NCBI GenBank assembly: GCA_001839685.1
Contig: MLAK01000632.1
Span: forward strand, 33,502 to 88,430
Length of the DNA stretch: 54,929 nt
From: Tritrichomonas foetus
Lineage: Eukaryota > Parabasalia > Tritrichomonadida > Tritrichomonadidae
Reading direction: 5' to 3'
The position numbers and the translations under genes are program-made. Below are positions 1-9,310 of the stretch, one piece after another. Position 1 is the stretch's first letter. The number at the start of each line of letters is the position of its first letter. Below the pieces are notes generated by a model that was not told the origin of the DNA, ran no database searches, and saw only the letters and a program-made list of their open reading frames with translations.

Positions 1-379
1 AAAAAAAACATTCTTGGGATGATGTTTTGTGATCTGGCTTACTGTTTCCTTCTTTTGCAAAAAAAAATTTGGCTTTCAGTCAGAAATAAGCCGAACATTT
101 GGGTAGGTAGTTTATGGTATTGTTATGTATGAATACATAACGACTGTATAATCTACTTACCAAACAATATTCAAACAATTTGGGAATAAAGAAATGATTT
201 TTTGGGCATTCATCTAAGTAAATATAATATAATATGGAAATATACATTGTTGGAATCCATATAACTTTCAAAAAAAGACAAAGAAAATATAAGATGTTCA
301 ACTCTGGAATTTGTTGGTGTCTGAAAACATGTAGAAATCACAGGAATAAATATATTACAAACAATTTGTAGTTTATTTT
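1..379. other. Intergenic 5' edge of window
   Basis: No convincing gene. The short minus-strand frames here overlap each other and have no recognisable domain. It holds the 3' flank of the minus-strand gene that ends at 380, and two of the phased A blocks (1-8 and 59-67). Confidence 0.5.
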
Positions 380-1729
380 TTACAGGATAAATTTTTTGAT
401 CACTTCCACTATTTCCCATTGATTTGCAGTACTGCATGTTTCGGAAAGCATATCCTTGCACATATTAAAAGTGATTATAGTTGGATTATCTTTTCGCAAA
501 TGCAAAGTGGAAAAATATTTGTACATATTTTCTAATGCCTGAAGTATATTGTAAAGCAATTCTTTATCATCACCATCTTCGGAAAATCTCATAAAAAGTT
601 CAAGCACATTTGGAAATGGAGCTCCATGCTCTTCAAATTCATCTAATGGAATTAAAGAACAAATTAAAGAAATAAGTAAAATGCTTTGTCTTTGAACAAC
701 ATAGGAAAAATTATTTATCATTTGAGCCAAATATTTACAAATAAATGGACCTATATTAATTCCAAGACCTTCTTCAAGCAATTGTCCTTTATTGATAAGA
801 ATGCTGTTATACATTGCCCAAATGTAGATTTCTGCATTATCGATGATTTTATCTTCATCAAAAGAATGACAAGCAAAAATCGTAATTGGAACTGCATTCA
901 TGTGATAATGATATGATAAATATCCTAATAATTCAGCCATATCCGGATATTTTTCGAATCTTTTGGTTATAAAATCGGTGAGGTGAAGATTATTGAAAGT
1001 TTCAATATGAAGACATCGATTTCTAGCTAGATTAAGGAGAGTTCGAGAAATAGAAATAACCAGAAGGTTTTCTTTTGTACTCTCTTTATAACTTGGTGTT
1101 AAAATATTGATTATATGTAAAATTAAAACAGAACTATCAGGAGAAATGTTAAATTCCGATAATTTTTCTATAAATTGGCTGATGCATAATCTTTGTTTTT
1201 CTGTAGCACAATGAATTTGAATCATTCCTAAAATACTTGCTAGTAAATTTGGTGGAAAATCACATGCTGATGATTCATTTATATAATTGGAAAGAATTCG
1301 AAAAAACCATTGACATGATGAATAAACAAGAGGATTCATTAAAAATGTAACAATTATAGAAATAGGGAACCTTTCACAATAAAATGGGTTTTGTGTTAAA
1401 ACGTATATCAAATGAAAAGTAAGATCGAGGAAATCTGGATTTCCATTAAATGTCTGACAAGAATTTATTAAGTGTTCACATATCTGATATAGATTAAACA
1501 ATGGAAAATCTGATGGTATAGTTTTATTCTCTAAAAAGTTTATCAGTAAATTCATATATATAAAATATCCATCAATATTATGATTTAAAAACTCTTGGTG
1601 AAAATTATTCAACACTTCAATGAATTTTGGATCATTTTCATCAATGATTTCTGTTTCTGGTTCGTCTGACTTTCTGAATATATCAGACATTATTTTAGAA
1701 GGTGGAGCCATAAATTTATATTGGAGCAT
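380..1729 (-). CDS. Helical-repeat (ARM/HEAT-like) protein, unknown function
   Basis: A 449-codon frame encoding an almost entirely alpha-helical protein with many Leu/Ile-rich amphipathic segments, the look of the armadillo/HEAT-like proteins common in trichomonads. I see no catalytic motif, signal peptide or membrane helix. Three ATGs compete for the start: 1729, 1711 (protein starting MAPPSK, good G at +4) and 1690. No initiator motif lies close enough to choose, so the longest is given and 1711 is equally likely. The gene is convergent with nothing on its left and about 170 nt from the stop of the CCDC61-like gene on the same strand. Real gene: confident. Function: not recognised. Confidence 0.75.
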   Translation of the reverse strand: MLQYKFMAPPSKIMSDIFRKSDEPETEIIDENDPKFIEVLNNFHQEFLNHNIDGYFIYMNLLINFLENKTIPSDFPLFNLYQICEHLINSCQTFNGNPDFLDLTFHLIYVLTQNPFYCERFPISIIVTFLMNPLVYSSCQWFFRILSNYINESSACDFPPNLLASILGMIQIHCATEKQRLCISQFIEKLSEFNISPDSSVLILHIINILTPSYKESTKENLLVISISRTLLNLARNRCLHIETFNNLHLTDFITKRFEKYPDMAELLGYLSYHYHMNAVPITIFACHSFDEDKIIDNAEIYIWAMYNSILINKGQLLEEGLGINIGPFICKYLAQMINNFSYVVQRQSILLISLICSLIPLDEFEEHGAPFPNVLELFMRFSEDGDDKELLYNILQALENMYKYFSTLHLRKDNPTIITFNMCKDMLSETCSTANQWEIVEVIKKFIL

Positions 1730-1903
1730 CCTTGTTGTAAAATAAAGAAAAGTCAGACTTTTTTCATTCTTGAACTCACATCGTTAAGGTGATTTCTAGG
1801 TCAATTCCATCCTGATGAACGTTTATTAATCACGTGTTGATAAATAAAAGATAATGTAGAGGGATGAGTAATAAATACAAATATTTAATATAAAAGAACA
1901 TGA

Positions 1904-2608
1904 TTATTTCTTTCCACGAGTGACATAGGCAACAGGGGGAAGTTGCTCCTTTTGTTTTTGTTGCAATAATCTGACTTTACGCTGTAATTTTTTGATTTTT
2001 TCATTTTTCACTCGTTTCATTTCTTCGAACATTGCTGCAAATTCTGTTACTTTATTTTCAAGTGATATTACTGCTTGTGTGCAATCTGCTGCAATCAAAG
2101 ACTTATGTAGTTGTGAGTTATCATGATAAAGTAGCTGAATTGTCTGCGCATATTCTTCATAAGTGAAAGGCATAAATGGGAGAGGAAGTGGATAATGGAA
2201 TTTATCATATTCTGATGTTTGCGTGAGAATAATATATAATTTCGAATCTTGATCTTCTTCAACTGGTTTGTTTTTATTCTTCCGGATTTCATTTATTTCT
2301 TCTGTTGTGAGTATTTCCAATGATGCAGTTTGGCTTTCACCTGAGGCAATGTTAATAAGCATTTTCCAGAAAACCGAAATTCGTTTAACACAGCCTGCTT
2401 TTGTGGTAAGATCGTCGATATAGTTTGCGGAAAAATCTGCAGCCCATCGTTTAGTGTAATCTTCGTTTATAATTTTTAATGTAAAAGAATCGTGATTTAA
2501 AACACGTCCACTAAATCTGTATTTTCGATCTTTGATAATAACAACAATATCGAATTCTTCAGGTGTCGTTGGATCTTCCAAGTTTGTAGTAGATGTTGTC
2601 GTTTCCAT
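1904..2608 (-). CDS. CCDC61: CCDC61/VFL3-like basal-body protein
   Basis: A 234-residue protein. Residues 20-148 match the N-terminal head domain of CCDC61 (VFL3 in Chlamydomonas), an XRCC4/SAS-6-type fold. Visible family signatures are a W-x-x-DF-x-x-x-YI-x-DLT-x-K-x-G stretch at residues 55-71 and the FHYPLPLPF motif at residues 137-145. Residues about 165-225 form a Lys/Glu/Gln-rich coiled coil. In other flagellates the protein assembles along the basal body and helps orient it and attach microtubules and striated fibres; that role is inferred here. It is much shorter than animal CCDC61, lacking the long serine-rich tail. The start is supported by TCAC directly before ATG (putative +1 at 2610). 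The divergent neighbour is the Med13-like gene, 118 nt away. Confidence 0.85.
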   Translation of the reverse strand: METTTSTTNLEDPTTPEEFDIVVIIKDRKYRFSGRVLNHDSFTLKIINEDYTKRWAADFSANYIDDLTTKAGCVKRISVFWKMLINIASGESQTASLEILTTEEINEIRKNKNKPVEEDQDSKLYIILTQTSEYDKFHYPLPLPFMPFTYEEYAQTIQLLYHDNSQLHKSLIAADCTQAVISLENKVTEFAAMFEEMKRVKNEKIKKLQRKVRLLQQKQKEQLPPVAYVTRGKK

Positions 2609-2612
2609 GTGA
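2609..2612 (-). promoter_or_regulatory. Initiator-like TCAC abutting the CCDC61-like ATG
   Basis: On the minus strand TCAC lies immediately before ATG. If the A is +1, the leader is 2 nt. This fits the trichomonad Inr core TCA but the downstream part of the consensus is absent, so it is a candidate only. Confidence 0.35.
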
Positions 2613-2726
2613 AAATATATAAATTTACGGAAAATTCTTTCGATTTAGTAAACGTATAGATTTTCATGAAGGCCAAATGTTATTAACCTACAATCTTCAG
2701 AAATAATTGACCTTTAATAATTTATC

Positions 2727-5198
2727 ATGTCTGTTGATTGGAATTTGGATCCGACGAGAATTACCGAAATTCCAATCATACAGATAAAATTCGATCCAAA
2801 AATTTTAACAGATATTCATAATTCTCCGCCTCTTCGTTTGCTAGTATTATCCCATCAGATTGCCTATCAAGGTACGCCGGCTTTTTTCCTCGAAAGTACT
2901 CCACCGTATTCCAACCAAAACGATGGCCAGCCAGTTTGTCTAGTTTTCGATATCAAAAAGAATTTCGAGGATATATTCGAATTCCCTTTTTGGGCGACAT
3001 TCGAGAAATGGACATGGTCGCCATCCTTCGGATTCACACCGGAGTTCACCGACCACCTATCGCGCGCCATTACGCTATTGTATTTTTACTATTATCAAAA
3101 ATTCAATCCGCTTTATTTCACTTCATATATTTTGGTCCCTGCGCAAGAGGGAATTGTTGAATCTTTTCTGGTGCAGCCTGTTCCGGTTTTCAGGGGAAAT
3201 TTTATACAAGTTCGAAATGTTGTCCAATCTGGCCTCTCTTCAATCGTAAATCCCAAAGCCATGCCAAAAGTTGGGTCATATATTTTGCTACCACCGAACG
3301 AACATCCCCTCAAAATTTCATCAATTTCTGCAAATCAAATAACCGCAGTTACTGTCAATAAAACATCAATTACATTTGAGCCAAATGCATCTAATGGCAA
3401 TTATGTACTTTTGACAAGACCATCACTTGTTATTCCCAAATTTTTCGATTCACATTTTATTAATTTCAATATGAATTCAAGCAAAAGCATGAATTCTGGA
3501 TTGAATTCTAATCAGAATCAAATAAATTCTAATTTCCAGCAACAAAACATAATGACAGAATCACAAGTTGATCAACAAGGCTATTGCCAATTTAAGAATT
3601 TAGATATTTTCAATTTCAACCAGAAAGATATTGATAATTTCTATGCACAAAACTTTTCAAAAAAAAAACAACAACAGAAACAAGAATCAACAGAAATGCT
3701 TGTTTCTTATTTAGAAGATTCAAATCCAACACCTGAACAAATAATTTCTGAACAAATTTCTGATCATAAAATAAGAAGGACTATTTTGAAAGCTTTTAAT
3801 CTTATTGATTGTTTTCCATCCAAAAGAAGTAATTTAACTTGCATTGTTGCTAATTTTTTGTCCTATTTTCGATTTGATTTTGGGTTTTCAACAGTTTTGC
3901 CTCCACAGTGTGGGCAAATCTTTGAAAAAACTGAAACTGTTCCATATCGACGTCTTGGAATACCCGATGTTTTAATTAATTCAAATGGAAATGCATTCGA
4001 AGTTAATGCACTAAATCTTCTTCAACAATGGGAAAAGGAACGCTTCATACCAATTTTTGGCCCAAAGGATGCACATTTTATTGTATTTCTCGAAAATAAT
4101 CTGGACATTAGTTCAGTTGAAGCTTTTATGACACAATTCTGTCACACTTATACTCAACATGGTTTTGGAAAACTCACACCTTATCCAAGAACTAATGCCT
4201 ACATTCCAGTTCCACCAAATGATATGTCTAAGGCAGTCATGTCATTTTTCACTTCGCACCCATTGATTCAGTTTCAACAATATCCAGTTTTAACCTTTAT
4301 TGTCTCCTCGCCAATCTTTGATATCAAATTTCAACCACGTTCCTTTGTGAATTACATTATCCCATCAAAAGTTCAATCGGCCACAGAAGATGATATGAAA
4401 ACTTTATCATTTGTCGTTTACAGTCGCATTCGCAATTTTTCATCAGAGCCGAATGGTAAAATCGAACCTTTGCAATATGAATCTGCCGTTATGTTTTTCG
4501 GGTTTACTTATTCACCACCATTTGTATTAAAACGAAACAAGTCGAAAATGATAATGCATATTGCATTTGACCCAATCTCTAAACTATCAATTTGGATAAA
4601 TGATACCGGTACAGTTCTCTCTGTCTATCCCAATAAAGAAATTTCAGATATTGCAAACCTCATGCAACAGTGTAAAAGCATGTTTGCCCCATCAGATATT
4701 ATTGAAAAATTTACTGTTTCAATTTTAGGTGAAACAATTTGTTCATCTTTACTTCATGAATGTGATGCCTTTTTGCCTCAAGGAACAGAATTATATGCGG
4801 TTTATCCAGCTGCAGCTGTTCGAGCCCATTTTGACAATGAATTTGCCGATGATGTTGCAATTTTTGATGAACAGGAAATATCAATGGGACTTTCCATTCA
4901 TGACCAAAATGGAAATCTCCAAACAATAGAAAAACCAGCAGCTGCTTGTTTTGTCCTCTCCCAGCATCATCCTGCATATAAGGCTTCAATTTATAGGGGA
5001 AGTGGAATTGACATGTCTAATTGTTTGCTTGAGTTTGTCACTCAAATGTCTCACCTTTCTTGGCTTTCTGTGAAGCCTGGATCAGACTATCGAACAATTT
5101 CTTATCCACCGCACATTGCTGCACTCTTGAGAAAAAACAACTGCAGTGTGTTTTCTATATCGCGTTTCGAGTTCCTTCCTTCAAATGAAAGGATTTGA
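2727..5198 (+). CDS. MED13: Mediator subunit Med13-like protein
   Basis: An 823-residue protein. The C-terminal about 230 residues resemble Med13, the Mediator kinase-module subunit that links the CDK8 module to core Mediator: a segment like its beta-rich region (IMHIAFDPISKLSIWINDTG) and, near the end, a LSWLSV...DYRTISYPPHIAALL stretch corresponding to the conserved LSWL...LPIH C-terminus of the family. Residues 245-340 are Asn/Gln/Ser-rich low complexity. It is shorter than animal Med13 (over 2,000 residues) but plausible for a protist. A phased A block at 3659-3668 lies in the low-complexity part and probably changes a few residues. ATG at 2727 is preceded by TTATC, giving TCATG. Role inferred; family match moderate. 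Confidence 0.55.
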   Translation: MSVDWNLDPTRITEIPIIQIKFDPKILTDIHNSPPLRLLVLSHQIAYQGTPAFFLESTPPYSNQNDGQPVCLVFDIKKNFEDIFEFPFWATFEKWTWSPSFGFTPEFTDHLSRAITLLYFYYYQKFNPLYFTSYILVPAQEGIVESFLVQPVPVFRGNFIQVRNVVQSGLSSIVNPKAMPKVGSYILLPPNEHPLKISSISANQITAVTVNKTSITFEPNASNGNYVLLTRPSLVIPKFFDSHFINFNMNSSKSMNSGLNSNQNQINSNFQQQNIMTESQVDQQGYCQFKNLDIFNFNQKDIDNFYAQNFSKKKQQQKQESTEMLVSYLEDSNPTPEQIISEQISDHKIRRTILKAFNLIDCFPSKRSNLTCIVANFLSYFRFDFGFSTVLPPQCGQIFEKTETVPYRRLGIPDVLINSNGNAFEVNALNLLQQWEKERFIPIFGPKDAHFIVFLENNLDISSVEAFMTQFCHTYTQHGFGKLTPYPRTNAYIPVPPNDMSKAVMSFFTSHPLIQFQQYPVLTFIVSSPIFDIKFQPRSFVNYIIPSKVQSATEDDMKTLSFVVYSRIRNFSSEPNGKIEPLQYESAVMFFGFTYSPPFVLKRNKSKMIMHIAFDPISKLSIWINDTGTVLSVYPNKEISDIANLMQQCKSMFAPSDIIEKFTVSILGETICSSLLHECDAFLPQGTELYAVYPAAAVRAHFDNEFADDVAIFDEQEISMGLSIHDQNGNLQTIEKPAAACFVLSQHHPAYKASIYRGSGIDMSNCLLEFVTQMSHLSWLSVKPGSDYRTISYPPHIAALLRKNNCSVFSISRFEFLPSNERI

Positions 5199-5498
5199 TT
5201 TTTTAAATGTATATATATTAATTAATAAATATTGATATAATGGAAAATTCTTTTTTGCTTTTTGATTTATCCAAAAAATAGTTTGTTTCATTATCTCTCA
5301 CTTTATTTCATGGATTATAATAGAATACTGTTTTATTCGAATAAATTCTAATTTACATTTTCCAATAGTATATATACCTTTCTAAATCTCAATTATGAAC
5401 AAAATTGAATCTGACTAAATAAAATCTTAAATGATGATCGGCAGAAACGTCTTTATACAGAAAAAGTGAAAATTAATCTTAAACGTTCGTAAAATCTC
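5199..5498. other. Intergenic spacer
   Basis: AT-rich spacer between two plus-strand genes, with AATAAATA just after the upstream stop that could serve in 3' end formation. Nothing else recognisable. The sequence AAATCTCATG at the right end places TCA over the next start codon. Confidence 0.4.
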
Positions 5499-8400
5499 AT
5501 GTCTGCTCGAGCGCCTGACAATCAGCCAGACGACTCGGATTTTCAAGCATTGAGACGACGAATTCGAGATTTAGAGGAAGAACTCGCTACAATGAAAGAC
5601 GGAACTCAAATCACACGAGCTGAATACGAAGCTCTTGAAAAACAATTAAGAGGCGAACAAGACGACCATGTTCAAGTTATTCGAGCGTATCGCGACATGG
5701 AATCTCGTTTAGAATCCAGAAATGAAAAAATAGAAAAATTAGAAAAAATAATCGAAAAACTCAAATCACAAAAATCAGTTGGAAATGAAGGAATAAAAAA
5801 TACTGATTTAGTTATCGCTAATCTTCAAAAAGACAAAATTCAAATGGAATCGTTATCAGTCAAACACAGACAAGATATTTTATCATACATTGCAGATAAC
5901 AAAAAACTTGCTGATACGAACAAACGACTCGAAACACATATTCGTGATGTTGATAGTGCACTCGCAACAATGCTTGAACGAAATAAAGAGCTCGCTCGAT
6001 CTCTTCAAGAAAGCGAATTAAGAAATGAAAGTTTGCTGACTGAGCTTGATGAAGAAAAAAAGAATGTTTATCGTCTTGAATATGAGTTATCTAAATTAAG
6101 AGATGATGAACGTCGCGGGAAAAGAAATCTGGACGCATCAAGATTAGACAGTGATGAAACAAATGCACAACAACTGAATCTTTTAATTGCTAATAACACA
6201 ATTAAAGAATTGAAGGCTCGAATTGTCAAACTAGAAATTGAAGAACAACGTGCTGCTAAGCTACAAATTGAGTTGGCAAAGCAGAAGAAAGTTAATGAAA
6301 TGCTTGAAAATCAAAATGATCAACTTGAAATGGAACTTGAATCACATCGCGGATCTGTTGAAGAATATAGGAAACAGATCGATGATTTAAGAGAAAGAAA
6401 TCAATTACTTGAAGAAGAATATGAAGATAGAGTTAATACTATGAAAATTGAAGTTGATTTTTACAGGAAACGCACGGAAAAAGAATTCAAGATCAATTCT
6501 GATCTTGATGAGAAACTTTCCGAAAAAGATAAAGAAATTGATGATCTTAAAGAAGAAATTGCTCAGTATCTTTCCGGAACATATGGTCTTACACAAGCAG
6601 TTAATGAAATGCGTCAACTTAAAGCAATGGTCTCTGTAAGAGATGCCCAAATTGCTGATATGGTAATTGAAAATGAATGGTATCAAAAAGTCATTACAGC
6701 ACTTGAAGGTAAAATGCCTTCTGGATTTAACTTTGAACAATTCTTTGAAAACCTTCAAAAAGGAGAAATTGAAATTATTCAAAAGAGAGCTGAAAAACAA
6801 GCTCTTGAAATGCTGAAGAAGACTTTAGAAGAAAACAAAGGAACAAGAGTAGGTGAAGTTAAAATTATTATTGGTGCTGAAACAAGACATAAAAAGACAC
6901 TTATTGTTGCCAATAATGCAGATGGAGATGTTAAAATTATGTCTAATGCACCATCACCGTTGAGAGATACTATGGAATCTCGACATTCTGTATCAAACAG
7001 TACATATAAACGAAGATCATCATCAACAACTCCATCAGATTATGGTGAAGATGACATTAGCAATTCAGATAGCGATCCAGAATCATTATTTGCTTCTTCA
7101 CAAATTAGTATCATGATGAAGAGGAAACAAAGGAAAGATAAAGAAAGAAAGATGAAAGAAGAATTTCTTGATCATACTCTTCAAAGTATCCCCCATGTTG
7201 TTGCATCAAATAAAGTTGATACAGCTGATATTTCTTGTCAAACTGAAGCAACTTCTGCATCAGATCCATCAGATCCAGAGCCTGAACCAGAACCGGACTC
7301 ATCATCTTCTAAAACTGAAAAAAAAAAGGTTAGAAAATTACGAAATGATTATAATAAAGCTAAGAAAGAGAAAACATCTCTTAGTAATCAAGTTAAAGCT
7401 ATTAAAGAAGACTTTAACAGAAAATCAGATGAATGCGCTGAAAAATCCAAAGAAATTAATGGCCTTAAATCTCGTGTTCATGATCTCCTTGTAGAAATTG
7501 ATAAACTGAAAGGTGAGCTTAAACAAGCTAAATCAGAGAAACCACAAATCCTTAAGCCAATGATACCTCCTCTATCTATGAAGAAATCTAAACACAAAAT
7601 AGACAGCGATAGTGACAGTATTTCCTCATCTGAAAGTAGCTCCAGACAGAAGAGTCATACAAAGAATAAATTCGAAGAAAAAAAAAATATTCAGCATGAA
7701 AATAAGAAAGTGCAAGTTGTTGCACCTGGAGTAACAGTCTCCATTTGTCCAAGACCGGTCTACTTTGAAGTAAGACATGGTCCAATTCTATCTCGAGTTC
7801 ATAATGACATTTTCCAAATTCCTACACCAGAAACTCTGGAAATGATTGACTCAAGGATCAAATTATTACAAGGTGATGTGATAGAAGCTGAACGCAAAAC
7901 CTCAATTCTTGCACAAGAGATCGAAGAAGGAAAGCATAAACTTCGTCAGAAAGATGAAATAGTTGATCAGATGCAAAAGACTATCGAAAACTTAGAAACA
8001 CGTTTGAACGAACAGCGAGCAGCATTCCAAGAAAAGATCACCGAAATGAACAATGATGCAGAAAGAATCTTAGAAGCTCGGCTTAAAGAAGCTCGAGATA
8101 TGGATGCAATTAATAACACTCCTTTTGCGCGAGGACAAAGTGAAACAGATTTAGCTGAAGTGTCAATGAGAATGGCACAGCTCAATCGTGATAAAGCTAA
8201 ATTACTCGATGAACTAAATGATATTAAAGAAGCCATGCGATTCATGCAACGGCAAAATGAACAACTAAAAGGAAGAGTTCATCAATTAGAATCAGATAAT
8301 ATGGAAATGGCAGAAAGGCAAATGGGTTCTGCAAGGCAACAAGCTTTGAAAGATTATTCTGCTGGTCTAAAAATGAAATATACTGCTTTACAAAAGAAAT

Positions 8401-8735
8401 ATAGTGACTTGAAACGAGAAAATGAAGACTTGAAGAAAACTAAATCTAGAACTGATCCACTTGCAATGTCTTCTGTATCCAGATCTTCTGAACGATCTGT
8501 TGATGATGCATCTGATGCTGGTGGAAGTGGAAGGGATGGTGCAAAACTGAAAAGTGCAATGCTTAAAATTGAGCAGATGAAAACACAAAACGAAGAAATG
8601 CAATTACGACTTTCTAAAGCACAAACAACAATCGAAAGACTTAATCAACTCCTTCAGAGAAAAGAACAACAACTTACAAAACTTCAGGAACAAGCATCAC
8701 AATATAAGCATCAGCTTGCTCGTTCAAGAAAGTAG
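5499..8735 (+). CDS. CEP290: CEP290-like centrosomal/transition-zone coiled-coil protein
   Basis: A 1,078-residue protein, nearly all heptad coiled coil. Around residues 358-395 the sequence YGLTQAVNEMRQLK followed by VRDAQIADM matches the most conserved N-terminal region of CEP290 (YGLQ-AV-E-----...IRD-EI), including the preceding EY-SG context, which is unusual for a generic coiled coil. CEP290 builds the Y-links of the ciliary transition zone in other eukaryotes; that role is inferred. Residues about 480-600 and 690-730 are Ser/Asp/Pro-rich linkers with acidic runs. It is less than half the length of human CEP290, so a shortened orthologue or a related basal-body protein is possible. Two phased A blocks (7318-7327 and 7678-7687) encode KKK and may hide real residues. 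Start at the first ATG, with TCA overlapping it. Confidence 0.6.
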   Translation: MSARAPDNQPDDSDFQALRRRIRDLEEELATMKDGTQITRAEYEALEKQLRGEQDDHVQVIRAYRDMESRLESRNEKIEKLEKIIEKLKSQKSVGNEGIKNTDLVIANLQKDKIQMESLSVKHRQDILSYIADNKKLADTNKRLETHIRDVDSALATMLERNKELARSLQESELRNESLLTELDEEKKNVYRLEYELSKLRDDERRGKRNLDASRLDSDETNAQQLNLLIANNTIKELKARIVKLEIEEQRAAKLQIELAKQKKVNEMLENQNDQLEMELESHRGSVEEYRKQIDDLRERNQLLEEEYEDRVNTMKIEVDFYRKRTEKEFKINSDLDEKLSEKDKEIDDLKEEIAQYLSGTYGLTQAVNEMRQLKAMVSVRDAQIADMVIENEWYQKVITALEGKMPSGFNFEQFFENLQKGEIEIIQKRAEKQALEMLKKTLEENKGTRVGEVKIIIGAETRHKKTLIVANNADGDVKIMSNAPSPLRDTMESRHSVSNSTYKRRSSSTTPSDYGEDDISNSDSDPESLFASSQISIMMKRKQRKDKERKMKEEFLDHTLQSIPHVVASNKVDTADISCQTEATSASDPSDPEPEPEPDSSSSKTEKKKVRKLRNDYNKAKKEKTSLSNQVKAIKEDFNRKSDECAEKSKEINGLKSRVHDLLVEIDKLKGELKQAKSEKPQILKPMIPPLSMKKSKHKIDSDSDSISSSESSSRQKSHTKNKFEEKKNIQHENKKVQVVAPGVTVSICPRPVYFEVRHGPILSRVHNDIFQIPTPETLEMIDSRIKLLQGDVIEAERKTSILAQEIEEGKHKLRQKDEIVDQMQKTIENLETRLNEQRAAFQEKITEMNNDAERILEARLKEARDMDAINNTPFARGQSETDLAEVSMRMAQLNRDKAKLLDELNDIKEAMRFMQRQNEQLKGRVHQLESDNMEMAERQMGSARQQALKDYSAGLKMKYTALQKKYSDLKRENEDLKKTKSRTDPLAMSSVSRSSERSVDDASDAGGSGRDGAKLKSAMLKIEQMKTQNEEMQLRLSKAQTTIERLNQLLQRKEQQLTKLQEQASQYKHQLARSRK

Positions 8736-8929
8736 TATTTATAATTATAATTTTAATGATTTTGATATCTGTATCAAATCACACGAATTATGATTTCAAT
8801 GTTTTTATTTATTTATTTAAAAAAAAAAAAAATGTAATATAATCTATAATATAAATTTTATATGTTTAATATTACTTGGATTTATTATGTTTTTTATTAA
8901 AATACAAACAAACATCAAAATAACAAGTG

Positions 8930-9166
8930 TTATTCATCAGATGATGGAATAATTCTTGTGTTATGATACTGAGGAGGAATCCCTGATAATTCTTGCATTT
9001 TGGCGAGTCTGACGCGGTGGATGGATGTTTCATATGCGACAGAATTTGCCAAAATTTGGCCAAAGTCATCTAATGTACTTTTTGCAAATGAGGCATTTGC
9101 TTCTTTCTCTGTTTTCTCGATATCAGCTTGAATATTACTTAAATGACGCTGAATAGCTTCATTCAT
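8930..9166 (-). CDS. Small helical protein, unknown
   Basis: A 78-residue frame with a charged helical first half (a short coiled coil, residues 1-30) and a Pro-containing tail ending in SSDE. It has balanced composition, lies convergent to the CEP290-like gene and divergent from the ankyrin gene, and is not a shadow of a longer frame. No family recognised. The 144-nt gap to the ankyrin ATG would contain both promoters. Confidence 0.55.
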   Translation of the reverse strand: MNEAIQRHLSNIQADIEKTEKEANASFAKSTLDDFGQILANSVAYETSIHRVRLAKMQELSGIPPQYHNTRIIPSSDE

Positions 9167-9271
9167 AATTCGACTAAATATATTGTTAAAAAGTTTAGTA
9201 ATAGAATATTTTGTGGAAATATACAGCCATAAATTGTGTAATGTGACTTTTTAGTGTTTGAATAATTTGAA

Positions 9272-9280
9272 TCATTTTCT
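9272..9280 (+). promoter_or_regulatory. Initiator element TCATTTTCT
   Basis: TCATTTTCT matches the trichomonad Inr (TCA+1-Y-T/W-rich) well. The putative +1 A at 9274 is 37 nt before the ATG at 9311. Confidence 0.5.
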
Positions 9281-9310
9281 GAAAGGGAACTTTTGGCAAG
9301 TCGGCCATTT

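Noticed and set aside
9293..9310. Ankyrin protein start at TTG 9293
   Set aside because: Eukaryotic initiation is at ATG; 9311 is the first in phase and follows a good initiator.
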